A stretch of 64,000 nucleotides of DNA from Streptomyces actinomycinicus. Its GTDB lineage: Bacteria > Actinomycetota > Actinomycetes > Streptomycetales > Streptomycetaceae. This document shows positions 1 through 7,387 of the stretch, in pieces (the stretch's first letter is position 1; every line of letters starts with the position of its first letter). Both the position numbers and the translations under genes were made by a program. The stretch covers positions 117,299-181,298 of the forward strand of contig NZ_JAERRK010000018.1 in the NCBI RefSeq assembly GCF_016741775.1, in the 5' to 3' direction. The notes under the pieces are model-generated. The model saw only the letters and a program-made list of their open reading frames with translations, did no database searches and was not told the DNA's origin.

Positions 1-32
1 AAGACGAGGACGAGCGGCAGCGAGACGGTCAC
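1..32 (-). CDS. 5' end of a transfer-region gene, cut by the window edge
   Basis: A GTG start lies 10 bases after the stop of the upstream small transfer gene and is preceded by a GGGAG ribosome-binding site. Only about ten codons are visible and they read VTVSLPLVLV, a hydrophobic start fitting a small membrane protein. Its place at the downstream end of the leftward transfer operon suggests another Spd-type protein. Product unknown; too little is visible for a firm call. Confidence 0.4.
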   Translation of the reverse strand, partial: MTVSLPLVLV

Positions 33-42
33 GGGAGCTCCC

Positions 43-234
43 TCAGCGAGCGACGCAGCGGTGGGTGCGGGCGGCGAGTTCGGCGGCGGCGCGGCTGTCG
101 TAGTCGGTGGAGAAGCCGCAGCGCGGAGCGGTGCAGGCGGCGGTGTGCTTCTCGCGGCCGCGGCCGTCGTAGTACGTGGCGACCTGGACGGGGCCGATGC
201 GGACGACTCGGCGGAAGCGCGGGTTGGCGGGCAT
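43..234 (-). CDS. Small AICE mobile element transfer protein (SpdA-like), zinc-finger-like
   Basis: A 63-residue protein resembling the small mobile element transfer proteins found in the spd region of Streptomyces integrating elements, thought to assist intramycelial plasmid spread. Visible features are a basic N-terminus and a possible metal site, C34-x4-C39 with H58-x-C60. The ATG at 234 is preferred over a longer upstream reading because it overlaps the TGA of the upstream gene as ATGA, indicating translational coupling. Family call is by recognition; biochemical role unproven. Confidence 0.75.
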   Translation of the reverse strand: MPANPRFRRVVRIGPVQVATYYDGRGREKHTAACTAPRCGFSTDYDSRAAAELAARTHRCVAR

Positions 235-440
235 CAGTCGGTTCCCTTCTCGGTCTCTGCGGTCTCGTTCTCTCCGGTGAAATCGGCGACGTGGTCGGCG
301 AGCCAGCTCACGATCTCGTCGCCCTCGTAGCTGTCGGCGGTGAGGATGACCGGCTCGGCGATCAACATGGCTTCGGTGAGGCGGTTCTGTCGGGTCAGCT
401 CGGCGGCGCGGTTCAGCGCGCGGAGCGTGGACGGGCGCAA
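234..440 (-). CDS. Small acidic AICE protein of unknown function
   Basis: A 68-residue protein starting at TTG (438-440), with a GGAGG ribosome site about 9 bases upstream. It has a helical N-terminal half (RALNRAAELTRQNRLTEAMLIAE) cut here to its core and an acidic C-terminus. It is placed between the DUF2637 membrane gene and the zinc-finger-like transfer gene, with a 4-base ATGA overlap downstream. Such small proteins are common in pSAM2-like transfer operons. No enzymatic motif is visible; function unknown. Confidence 0.7.
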   Translation of the reverse strand: MRPSTLRALNRAAELTRQNRLTEAMLIAEPVILTADSYEGDEIVSWLADHVADFTGENETAETEKGTD

Positions 441-458
441 GGTGGGATGTCCTCCGGG

Positions 459-1076
459 TCAAGCGAGTTGGGCGGCGATGGCTTCGGCGAGCGGCAGTGG
501 GACGCCGAGGCGGGCGCGCAGGGTTGTGGTGTCGATGGCCGTCCCGGTCCGGGTGTGGTGTTCGTCGGCGACCTTGCGGGCCAGGGCGACGAGGGCGGGC
601 GGCACCGTAGAAGGGAGGGGTGCGGCAGCGGGTAGTTCAGGGATTGAGGCGGCCGGCTCTTCCAGGTCGGGCGGGGTTGGCGTCGTATCCGGTTCCGGGT
701 CCGGTGTCGTCGTAGGGCCGCGATGGGCGAGCAGGGTTCCGCCGAGGAAGGCGACCGCGGGCCATCCGGCGACGAGGATCCGCAGCCAGGCGGGTACGTC
801 CCCCAAGTCGAGGAGGCCGGCGGTCGCGACGTTGGCCCCGAGCGAGGCAGTCAGGGCGACGAGGAACCAGCACCACGCGGCGGCTTTCGATCCGCCGGTG
901 CGGAGCCGGTGCCAGGCGGCGACGAGAAGCAGGTCGACCGAGACCGGATAGGCCCAGGCCTTCCATCCGCTCTGCCCGGCAGCGGCGGCGAGGTCGTGCA
1001 GGTGGGCGAAGGACAGGGCCCCGGCGATGACGGCCTGGACCAGGACCGCGTCCGGGCGGAAGGCGGGGCGGGACAT
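459..1076 (-). CDS. DUF2637 membrane protein, SpdB-like transfer protein
   Basis: A 205-residue protein with about four hydrophobic segments in residues 8-125 followed by a Pro/Thr/Glu-rich linker and a short helical tail (VALARKVADEHHTRTGT). The layout matches DUF2637 proteins of actinomycete elements, which are linked to plasmid spread between mycelial compartments. The ATG at 1076 is chosen because it overlaps the upstream TGA as ATGA; a longer frame starting at 1280 has an Arg-rich non-protein-like leader. Expected in the cytoplasmic membrane alongside TraSA. Confidence 0.8.
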   Translation of the reverse strand: MSRPAFRPDAVLVQAVIAGALSFAHLHDLAAAAGQSGWKAWAYPVSVDLLLVAAWHRLRTGGSKAAAWCWFLVALTASLGANVATAGLLDLGDVPAWLRILVAGWPAVAFLGGTLLAHRGPTTTPDPEPDTTPTPPDLEEPAASIPELPAAAPLPSTVPPALVALARKVADEHHTRTGTAIDTTTLRARLGVPLPLAEAIAAQLA

Positions 1077-1282
1077 CAGTCCAGCTCGCCGGGGTAGTCG
1101 GGGCCGTCCTCGGGGTCGTACCCGGGCGGGAAGATGCCGGGCGGCGGCTCCGGGAGGGACGCGGCCAGAGACACGCCCACGGCGTCGACGAAGGTTCCGT
1201 CGGCGTCCGACGTGCCTGCGTACAGGGCGAGTTGTCCCAGCAGGACGACGGTTCGGGCGAAGTCCTCGCAGTCGGGGCACAT
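1076..1282 (-). CDS. Small AICE protein, CxxC N-terminus, unknown function
   Basis: A 68-residue protein beginning MCPDCEDF with an acidic, Pro-rich C-terminus. An in-frame ATG 27 bases further upstream (1309) is less likely, because the GAAAGGAGGAG ribosome site lies between the two ATGs and correctly serves the one at 1282. The stop overlaps the start of the DUF2637 gene (ATGA). It sits between traSA and the spdB-like gene, so it is probably co-translated with the spread functions. No known domain recognised. Confidence 0.7.
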   Translation of the reverse strand: MCPDCEDFARTVVLLGQLALYAGTSDADGTFVDAVGVSLAASLPEPPPGIFPPGYDPEDGPDYPGELD

Positions 1283-1360
1283 GGTGGGTGCTCTCCTCCT
1301 TTCGGGCATGGCGGGGTAGGGACTTGGCGCGATGGCGCGTCGAGCCAGGGGTGAGTGGGA

Positions 1361-2743
1361 TTACTCGGTGACCGGCCGGGGGTGGCTTACCGGTCCGGCA
1401 GGCTTCACGGTCGGCGCGGGCGGGACGTAGGGCCGGAAAGGAGAGAGCGCCGGTACGTCGGGGGCGAGGTGAGCCGTGTCGCGGCAGGTGGCCGCGGCGT
1501 CGGCGAGCGAGATGTACGGGGTGCGGATGCGGGACCAGCCGCCGGAGGTGTCGCCGGCGACGGCGAGACCCGGACGATCCGCGGGGATGGAGCAGGCTGC
1601 GTACACGGCTTCCGGGGCGATGTCGCCGAGCGCCATCTTCGCGGAGGCTTCGTCGTTGACGCGGTGGGAGACGCGGCCGGTGAGCTGCGCGCGGAGCATG
1701 GTGGCGCCCTTGCCCAGCTCGGCGCCGAAGCGCTGCCCGCAGACCTCCAGATAGATGCCGGCCGCGCGGCCGAGCTGGGCGAGCCGGATGAGCTGGGTGA
1801 CCATCTCGTCCCGCCGTTCCTCCTCCTTGCGCGTCGCGACGAGGAAGAGTTCCGCCACCTCGTCGACGAACAGCACGATGGGCGAAGGTCGTTCGTCGTC
1901 CGGCAGACCCCAGATGTCGGAGGTGATCAGTTCGTCGGGGGTGCCAGGGGCGATGCCTTGTCGGGCCTTGATCAGGTCGTATCGGTCCTCCATTTCCTTC
2001 ACGAGCACCGGCAGCAGTTCGGCCGCCTGCTCGGGGTCGGTCGCCAGGGCGGAGAGCCGGGCGGCGAACGGCGAGAGTTCGACGCCACGCTTGCAGTCGA
2101 TGCCGACCAGGACGACGGGCTGAGCCGCCAGGCCAGCGATCAGGTTGCGCAGGTACATGGACTTGCCCGACAGCGTTGCGCCGAGGACGAGTTCGTGCGG
2201 CACGGCCCGGTAGTCACGGACGAACGCGGTCGCGTCCTCCCGCAGCGCCACCGGCACCCGTAAGAGATCGCCCTCGGTCCCGGTCCGTCGCGGCATCCGC
2301 ACTTTGCGCAGGACGTCGAAGCCGACGAGCCGCAGTTCGACGACTCCGGGCTTGATGTCCCGTACGTACACAGCGTGGACGCCCCAGGCGTGCCGGAGGC
2401 GTTCGGCCGAGGCCGCCACGTCCGCCGGCTCCTGGCCCGGGGCGAGCCGGAGCCGCATACGCAGACCGGTCGAGGTGGGCCGGATGATGCCCCGGCGGGG
2501 CGGTACCGGCGGGACCTCCCGTCGGGTGGTCGCCCGGATGGTCAGGGCCCGCCAGCGGGGAGGAGCAACGGCCAGCCCGCAGGCGTCCATGGTCGAGGAG
2601 TACGAGCCCAGCAGCCGGGCCACCGAGACGGGCAGCCCGACCGTGGACCAGTACGCAGCGGGGTGAGTGTGCCGAAGGTAGGCCGCGCCGCCTATCGCAG
2701 CGAGCGACCCGCCGAGCTCGGCCACCGTCACCAGGTCCGTCAC
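1361..2743 (-). CDS. traSA: FtsK/SpoIIIE-type conjugal transfer ATPase (TraSA-like)
   Basis: A 460-residue DNA translocase, the single protein that moves double-stranded AICE DNA between mycelia. A Walker A GATLSGKS is near residues 188-195 and a Walker B IVLFVDEV near 289-296. The N-terminus has a short hydrophobic segment, as in TraSA/TraB proteins. The GTG at 2743 is preferred because the preceding residues are out-of-frame coding sequence of the upstream gene, whose stop lies only 4 bases away. It is expected to form a membrane-anchored hexamer. Family assignment is strong; the symbol is by analogy with pSAM2. Confidence 0.85.
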   Translation of the reverse strand: MTDLVTVAELGGSLAAIGGAAYLRHTHPAAYWSTVGLPVSVARLLGSYSSTMDACGLAVAPPRWRALTIRATTRREVPPVPPRRGIIRPTSTGLRMRLRLAPGQEPADVAASAERLRHAWGVHAVYVRDIKPGVVELRLVGFDVLRKVRMPRRTGTEGDLLRVPVALREDATAFVRDYRAVPHELVLGATLSGKSMYLRNLIAGLAAQPVVLVGIDCKRGVELSPFAARLSALATDPEQAAELLPVLVKEMEDRYDLIKARQGIAPGTPDELITSDIWGLPDDERPSPIVLFVDEVAELFLVATRKEEERRDEMVTQLIRLAQLGRAAGIYLEVCGQRFGAELGKGATMLRAQLTGRVSHRVNDEASAKMALGDIAPEAVYAACSIPADRPGLAVAGDTSGGWSRIRTPYISLADAAATCRDTAHLAPDVPALSPFRPYVPPAPTVKPAGPVSHPRPVTE

Positions 2744-2747
2744 GCGA

Positions 2748-3098
2748 TCAGCCCGCCTCAGCCATCGAGAAGGCCCCCGGCATGACGGCCGTGGCCCGGT
2801 AGGCGATGCCGTGGCGCTGCTGGCCGTTGAACACGCTCTGCCAGGGGCGGGCCACAAGGCCCGGCAGCGCGATCGGAGCGCCGACGGTCAGCCCGTCCGC
2901 CACCCCGCTTTCGGGAATGGTGACCTGGATCAGGGCCGATTCGCCCTCGTCGATGTAGACGACGCCCACGGTCATCAGGACCTCGCCGCTCACGGTGTCC
3001 TTGGCGATCTCACCGGTCTGCCGGTCACGCACCTTCGGTGCCGGCGCCTCGGTGAGCAGGATCGTGGCGGACGAGGTGTCGATACGGATCACACGCAC
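2748..3098 (-). CDS. Conserved AICE protein upstream of traSA, unknown function
   Basis: A 116-residue, mostly beta-strand-like protein (MRVIRIDTSSATILL...), with no membrane segment. Proteins of this size commonly precede traSA in Streptomyces elements. It is the first gene of the leftward transfer operon: the intergenic region upstream holds two copies of a GntR-type operator, and its stop lies 4 bases before the traSA start. Co-expression with transfer genes under the KorSA-like repressor is inferred. No catalytic motif is seen. Confidence 0.75.
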   Translation of the reverse strand: MRVIRIDTSSATILLTEAPAPKVRDRQTGEIAKDTVSGEVLMTVGVVYIDEGESALIQVTIPESGVADGLTVGAPIALPGLVARPWQSVFNGQQRHGIAYRATAVMPGAFSMAEAG

Positions 3099-3140
3099 GG
3101 AGAGTTCTCCTTCTGAGATCGATCAACCCGTCACCTGACA

Positions 3141-3190
3141 GGTTGACTTAGCAAGTTCGAAGTTAGAGTTGCCAGGTTGACTTGTCAAGT
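3141..3190 (-). promoter_or_regulatory. Two tandem GntR-type operators ahead of the transfer operon
   Basis: Two near-identical 16-base sites, GGTTGACTTAGCAAGT at 3141-3156 and GGTTGACTTGTCAAGT at 3175-3190, start 34 bases apart. The second contains the perfect palindrome ACTTGTCAAGT. They lie between the transfer operon start (3098) and the end of the GntR gene (3223), where a KorSA-like repressor would block the transfer promoter. Confidence 0.7.
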
Positions 3191-3222
3191 GCGATCAAGC
3201 GTCAACAGCCCTTGTTCTGGGC

Positions 3223-3951
3223 TCAGTTCAAGCGGTACGTGTCTTCAAGCTCCTGCCCATCGGCAGGAAGCAGCACGTCGGAAACCTGTAGTGCCTGGCC
3301 CGATGCATCGAAGGCGATGACCAGGACGCTGAGCACAGGAACCCCGTCGGCCAGACCCAGAAGCTCAGCTTCGCCGACATCGGGCAAACGGGCAGAGACC
3401 CGCTCCGTCACATGGTCGAAGCGGACCTTCTTCCGCCCCTCCAAGTGCTCCCGGACCCCGGCACTCAAGGGCTCGGAGCTCCCGAGCTCGGTGCCGTCGA
3501 CCAGGCCGACAGGGAAGTACGACGAAACGAGCTCGACCGCCTCCCCCTCCTCCTCGACCAGGAACCGGCGCATCAGGACTTCAGCTCGCTTCGGCAGCCC
3601 GAGCACCGAGGCGACACGCGCCGGAACGGGCACGCGATCCACCGCGGCCAGCCGCCCCGGAGTCCGCGACTCATCGCGCTCCAGCGCTTCCCGCCCACGC
3701 CGGTTCTTCTGCTCGACGACGGCCGGCCGACCACGCACGATCGTGCCGAAACCCTGCCGGGACTCCAGCCAGCCGTCCCGCTTCAGCAGCTCCAGAGCGC
3801 GGACCACGGTAGGCCGGGACATCCCAAACGCCTGGACCAACTGATTCTCGCTGGGCACCCGAGTGCCTGGCGCGTACGTGCCATCCTCGATGCGGCGTTG
3901 GATCGTCTGGGCGAGGCGGACGTACTTAGGTGCCTCCACTTCATACGCCAT
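3223..3951 (-). CDS. GntR-family transcriptional repressor, KorSA-like, UTRA domain
   Basis: A 242-residue regulator. The N-terminal winged helix (residues about 8-75) carries the GntR signature RVPSENQLVQAFGMSRPTV followed by RQGFGTIV, and residues about 95-235 form a UTRA/HutC effector-binding domain. In pSAM2-type elements the GntR protein KorSA represses transfer and replication activation. The gene precedes the transfer operon in the same direction. Its operator-like repeats occur both downstream (3141-3190) and upstream (3974-3992), indicating autoregulation. The effector is unknown. Confidence 0.85.
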   Translation of the reverse strand: MAYEVEAPKYVRLAQTIQRRIEDGTYAPGTRVPSENQLVQAFGMSRPTVVRALELLKRDGWLESRQGFGTIVRGRPAVVEQKNRRGREALERDESRTPGRLAAVDRVPVPARVASVLGLPKRAEVLMRRFLVEEEGEAVELVSSYFPVGLVDGTELGSSEPLSAGVREHLEGRKKVRFDHVTERVSARLPDVGEAELLGLADGVPVLSVLVIAFDASGQALQVSDVLLPADGQELEDTYRLN

Positions 3952-3973
3952 GAATGCCGCCCGTCGAGATTGG

Positions 3974-3992
3974 CCAAGTCAACTGGTCAACC
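3974..3992 (-). promoter_or_regulatory. Operator-like repeat at the GntR promoter
   Basis: On the minus strand this reads GGTTGACCAGTTGACTTGG, sharing GGTTGAC and TTGACTTG with the two sites ahead of the transfer operon. It lies 22-40 bases upstream of the GntR start, as expected for autorepression. Confidence 0.55.
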
Positions 3993-4040
3993 AGACTAGC
4001 GATAAATCCAATTACGCAATACCACGGCACCAAGTCCGCT

Positions 4041-4478
4041 TCAGTCAGGCCAGGCATCGGCCATCACGAAGGAGACGACCGTGCCGCCGAAACGGCTGGG
4101 CCCGCACCGCCAGGACTCCGCGACGGAGTCGACGAGCAGCAACCCACGCCCGTGTGCGTCATTCGCCTCGGGACGCCGCAGTCGCACGTTCGCCGGATAC
4201 CCCGGATTGTGCACGTCGACGCGGAGCGAGGCCCCTTCACGGAACCACTCGACCCGGACGATCCACGGGTCGTCCGACCGGCCGTAGACGACGGCGTTGG
4301 TCACCAGCTCGGAGAGCATCAGCACGCAGTCGTCGACCGAGCAGGCCGGGTTGTACGGAGCGATGAACTTCCGGAACCAGCGCCGGGCCCGGGGTACGGA
4401 CTCCGCAACGGGGTGCAAGGTCATCGCACCGAGCCGCGGTGAGTCCGCAGAGGGATAGCGGTCGATCGTGTAGCCCAT
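4041..4478 (-). CDS. RsbW-like ATP-binding protein (HATPase_c_2)
   Basis: A 145-residue single-domain GHKL ATPase of the anti-sigma/serine-kinase type. The N-box SELVTNAVVYG is at about residues 56-66, a DVHNPG motif stands in place of the usual D-x-G-x-G, and the ATP-lid is GRGLLLVDSVAESW. Such proteins bind ATP and may phosphorylate or sequester a partner; no antagonist is adjacent. It follows the Zn-ribbon mini-gene by 6 bases, so the two are probably one transcript. Sites for the neighbouring GntR regulator precede that transcript. Confidence 0.8.
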   Translation of the reverse strand: MGYTIDRYPSADSPRLGAMTLHPVAESVPRARRWFRKFIAPYNPACSVDDCVLMLSELVTNAVVYGRSDDPWIVRVEWFREGASLRVDVHNPGYPANVRLRRPEANDAHGRGLLLVDSVAESWRCGPSRFGGTVVSFVMADAWPD

Positions 4479-4484
4479 CCGCGT

Positions 4485-4658
4485 TCACTCCCTGCCGCTG
4501 CCGTCGCAGTCGAGGCAGCGCCGTTTCGATATGGGACGGACACGGTCATTGACGGTGGAGAGTGCCAGGTCCGTACGGGAGCCGACTCGCTTCCAGCCGC
4601 GCCCACGACATCCCCGGCAAGGTAAGTGCGCGCCCTGATCCGGCCGCCGACTCGTCAC
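4485..4658 (-). CDS. 57-residue zinc-ribbon-like mini-protein
   Basis: A short reading frame from GTG (4656-4658), with AAGGGG upstream. It encodes two DnaJ-like CxxCxGxG knuckles, CRGCRGRG near residues 14-21 and CLDCDGSG near 48-55, separated by a basic middle. This pattern strongly suggests a structural zinc site. It ends 6 bases before the HATPase start. Comparable small CxxC proteins next to RsbW-like ATPases are frequent in Streptomyces. The function is unknown; it may be the partner of the ATPase. Confidence 0.7.
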   Translation of the reverse strand: MTSRRPDQGAHLPCRGCRGRGWKRVGSRTDLALSTVNDRVRPISKRRCLDCDGSGRE

Positions 4659-4676
4659 GCCGTGCCCCTTTCATGA

Positions 4677-4716
4677 AGTGGCCTTAGCCACTTACTGGAT
4701 AGTGGCATTAGCCACC
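4677..4716 (-). promoter_or_regulatory. Two GntR operators before the Zn-ribbon/HATPase pair
   Basis: AGTGGCCTTAGCCACT at 4677-4692 (perfect 6-base arms) and AGTGGCATTAGCCACC at 4701-4716 are spaced 24 bases start to start. They lie between the downstream pair (start 4658) and the GntR stop (4760). The same arms recur upstream of the GntR gene, so that regulator is the likely binder. Confidence 0.75.
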
Positions 4717-4759
4717 TGTGGGATGCAAGCGGTTCGCCGAAATGGCGAACCGGCAGCCG

Positions 4760-5500
4760 TCAGGTGAGGGGGTAGCCCTGCTCGAACGCCCAGCGGTGCG
4801 GCGGGTAGGTGGCCTCGGCGAACTCCAACGGCCGGTCCTGGAGGTCGAACACCACATGGTGCACAATCAAGACGGCCGACCCTGACTCCAGTTGGAGGTC
4901 TTGCGACTCTTCGTCCGTCGCCTCTCGAGCGCACATGCGGTCCTCGGCGTAACTCCCTTGCCGTCCCGTCATGTTCTCGACGTACATCAAGGTACCTTCC
5001 TGGATCCGCTCAGGCTCCAGGAGCTTGGGCGCCCGCTGCCCGACGTCCGGCGCGAACCACGAAGTGGACAGAGTGATGGGCCCGTCCTGGTTGTTGGTCA
5101 CGCGCCGGCGGTGCACGGCCCGACGATCCTTCACCAGCCCCAGCGCCTCAGCGACGTGATCCGGAGCCTCCAGCCAACCGGCCGAGGTGATCACCGCATA
5201 CTCGCCCGAGGTGTAAATCTTCCCGGTCTGCCGCGCCCGGCCGTACAACTCCCGTGCCCGACGATTGACTTCGAGGCTGCGCACGTACGTACCCGACCCC
5301 TGCCGCTTCTCGACGAGCCCCTGATGGCTCAACGCTTCCAGGGACCGCGCGGCCGTCGGCCGGGACACCTTCCAAGTGGCCGCGAGTTGCCGTTCCGAGG
5401 GGACCTCATCCCCCGGCCGCAGGTCGCCCCGAAGGATCTGATCGCGGATGAAGTGAGCGATCTGGAGATACTTCGGCTGCGCCTCCTCGATCTGAGGCAT
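4760..5500 (-). CDS. GntR-family regulator with UTRA domain (second copy)
   Basis: A 246-residue regulator. Its winged helix is at residues about 8-75, with DEVPSERQLAATWKVSRPTA and RQGSGTYVRS, and a UTRA-type ligand domain occupies about 90-240. It differs clearly from the KorSA-like protein 800 bp away. Flanking AGTGGC...GCCACT sites on both sides of the gene indicate control of itself, of the Zn-ribbon/HATPase pair downstream and of the divergent DUF1152 gene. The ligand is unknown. Confidence 0.85.
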   Translation of the reverse strand: MPQIEEAQPKYLQIAHFIRDQILRGDLRPGDEVPSERQLAATWKVSRPTAARSLEALSHQGLVEKRQGSGTYVRSLEVNRRARELYGRARQTGKIYTSGEYAVITSAGWLEAPDHVAEALGLVKDRRAVHRRRVTNNQDGPITLSTSWFAPDVGQRAPKLLEPERIQEGTLMYVENMTGRQGSYAEDRMCAREATDEESQDLQLESGSAVLIVHHVVFDLQDRPLEFAEATYPPHRWAFEQGYPLT

Positions 5501-5516
5501 GTCCCCTCCTCGTTCA

Positions 5517-5553
5517 AGTGGCTATGGCCTCTAGCCACTATAGGGTGAGTGGC
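5517..5553. promoter_or_regulatory. GntR operator in the divergent promoter region
   Basis: AGTGGC at 5517 and GCCACT at 5534-5539 form a wider-spaced version of the operator, and a further half-site GAGTGGC is at 5547-5553. A TATAGGGT stretch overlaps this block, so a bound repressor would cover the promoter of the rightward DUF1152 gene. Confidence 0.65.
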
Positions 5554-5581
5554 TAGGGGGCGAACCCGTAATGTGGGGCGC

Positions 5582-6679
5582 ATGACGCGGTTGATCGTCG
5601 CAGCAGGAGGAGGGGGCGACGCAGTCGCCGCCGCAATGCTTGACGCCGCTCTGTACGGCGACGAGCCCGACCATGCAGTGATCCTCACGTACGCGTGGGA
5701 CCGCTTGCTGATCGATCCAGTACCGGGCCCACGAGGCCCCAACAACTTCACGGGCCTCGAACCCGTCACGCCCGCAGTCTGGTCGGTACCGGCCAACGCG
5801 CGCCCGATCGCGCCGGCGGGATCCACCCTCCCCCGACTCGCGGCAGAGCTCCCGCACATCTTCGCTCTGATCGACCCCCGCCACGGAGCCGAGGGCATCA
5901 CCCGCCAACTGGAGGAACTGATCGGCCACTTCAAGCCGACCACGATCGACCTGCTGGACGTGGGCGGCGACATCCTCGCGCGAGGCGACGAGCCGACGCT
6001 CAAGAGCCCTCTTGCCGACGCTCTGACGCTGGCAGCGTGCTGCCAGGTAGACGCTCCCATTCGGCTACTGGTCGCCGGCCCCGGCCTGGACGGCGAAGTC
6101 CCCGTCGACGACATACGCAGCCTGTTCGGCCCGCTCGTCCACAAGTTCACCGCGGAGAACACGGACCCGATCAGCTCGGTCCTGGAATGGCATCCCTCTG
6201 AGGCAACCGGGATGCTCGCCGCAACTTCAAGAGGAGTCCGAGGCATCTGCGAAGTCCGAGACGCTGGCCTCCCCATCCCCCTCACGGACGAGGGCCCCAC
6301 GGTCCACGAAATCGACCTGGACGACGCCCTGAGCCGCAATGAATTGGCCCGCGCGGTCATGGCAACCAACACCCTGGACCAGGTGGAGGAACTGAGCCGC
6401 GAGATCTGCGGCTCCTCGGAGATCGACTACGAGCGCAACAAGGCCCTTTGGCTCAAGGAGCAACAGCCGACGAGGCTCGACCCCGAATCGGTCTCACGCC
6501 AACTCTCCCGGTTCGAGGCAGAGGCCCGAAGCCACGGAGTCACTCACACGACGTTCCGCCACCTCACCGAGGTCTTGAACCTCGACGGCTCACAACGCGA
6601 TGACCTGCGCCAACTGCTCATCAACAGCCGACCGGAGCGATACACAGCCCCACTGTGGCACATCGCCGCCGCCACCTAA
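5582..6679 (+). CDS. DUF1152 family protein
   Basis: A 365-residue cytoplasmic protein with a glycine-rich N-terminus (LIVAAGGGGDAVAAAM, residues 4-19) and a DLLDVGGDI segment, features of DUF1152 proteins, whose activity is unknown. The ATG at 5582 has no clear ribosome site and lies close to the promoter-like TATAGGGT, so a leaderless transcript is plausible; an in-frame GTG at 5573 is an alternative. The gene is divergent from the second GntR gene and shares its operator. The C-terminal 100 residues are acidic and helical. Confidence 0.7.
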   Translation: MTRLIVAAGGGGDAVAAAMLDAALYGDEPDHAVILTYAWDRLLIDPVPGPRGPNNFTGLEPVTPAVWSVPANARPIAPAGSTLPRLAAELPHIFALIDPRHGAEGITRQLEELIGHFKPTTIDLLDVGGDILARGDEPTLKSPLADALTLAACCQVDAPIRLLVAGPGLDGEVPVDDIRSLFGPLVHKFTAENTDPISSVLEWHPSEATGMLAATSRGVRGICEVRDAGLPIPLTDEGPTVHEIDLDDALSRNELARAVMATNTLDQVEELSREICGSSEIDYERNKALWLKEQQPTRLDPESVSRQLSRFEAEARSHGVTHTTFRHLTEVLNLDGSQRDDLRQLLINSRPERYTAPLWHIAAAT

Positions 6680-6709
6680 GCCGCTGAGACGGCACGCTCA
6701 CTCGGCTGG

Positions 6710-7315
6710 TTACGGCTGAGGCGTGTCTGCATTAGGATCGCCAGCCTTGCGCATCAGCTCGCGCATCCTTTGGTTGAACAACGCGCTTAGCGGCTCCTTG
6801 TCTACATCCACACCGTCATCCGGGACAAAGTCCCAGTCATAACCGACGCTGCCAGGTCTGCCGCGTTGCTGGAGCACCCTAACGCCACGCCCGTCTCCGA
6901 ACTCGATCCGGTGCTCCGCCACGGTTCGGTCCGGCACACGTGCTTTAAGCGCAGGCCCGAACAGCGCCACCGCGTTTCGCCCCACCGGCATAAGGGCAAC
7001 TGTCGTACCGTCCCAGAGACGGATCTTGACCAGCCGCGCCAGTCGATCAGCGGCATACACCGCGCTGGCGACGAGATCAGCGGGGTCAGGACGTTCCTTG
7101 AAGTCCACGTCTGATATCTCTCTGACCGGGAGCCGGTCAGTGCCGCCACCGCGCTGGATGAGGTACAGCGCCCTGTCGGAGAGAGCGACATGAACTCGCG
7201 GGCCACGGCCGCTCAGGATCTGGAATAGATCGGAGCCGCCTTGGCAGATGTCGACCTCCAGAACGATCTCGCCGGGCTCCATGAACGGTGCGAGTCTACG
7301 TTGCGCGCGAGCCAC
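6710..7315 (-). CDS. Hypothetical protein with PH-like core
   Basis: A 201-residue protein. The GTG at 7315 is chosen because AAGGAG lies 6 bases upstream; the open frame extends to 7387 without a ribosome site. The central part (RVHVALSDRALYLIQRG followed by REISDVDF and an RLWDGTTVALMPV strand) looks like a PH-like beta-barrel often seen in actinobacterial proteins. It converges on the DUF1152 gene. No catalytic residues are recognised; function unknown. It marks the start of the AICE cargo region. Confidence 0.55.
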   Translation of the reverse strand: MARAQRRLAPFMEPGEIVLEVDICQGGSDLFQILSGRGPRVHVALSDRALYLIQRGGGTDRLPVREISDVDFKERPDPADLVASAVYAADRLARLVKIRLWDGTTVALMPVGRNAVALFGPALKARVPDRTVAEHRIEFGDGRGVRVLQQRGRPGSVGYDWDFVPDDGVDVDKEPLSALFNQRMRELMRKAGDPNADTPQP

Positions 7316-7387
7316 AGCCCGCTCCTTGAACCTGAGAAGCACCAGGTGAATGTAGCTCTGAAGCGTTGGTACGGCGAGCAGATGCAC

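Noticed and set aside
4421..4606. A 61-codon leftward frame overlapping the Zn-ribbon mini-gene
   Set aside because: The alternative frame from GTG 4658 contains two CxxCxGxG knuckles and stops 6 bases before the ATPase; the longer frame has no motif.
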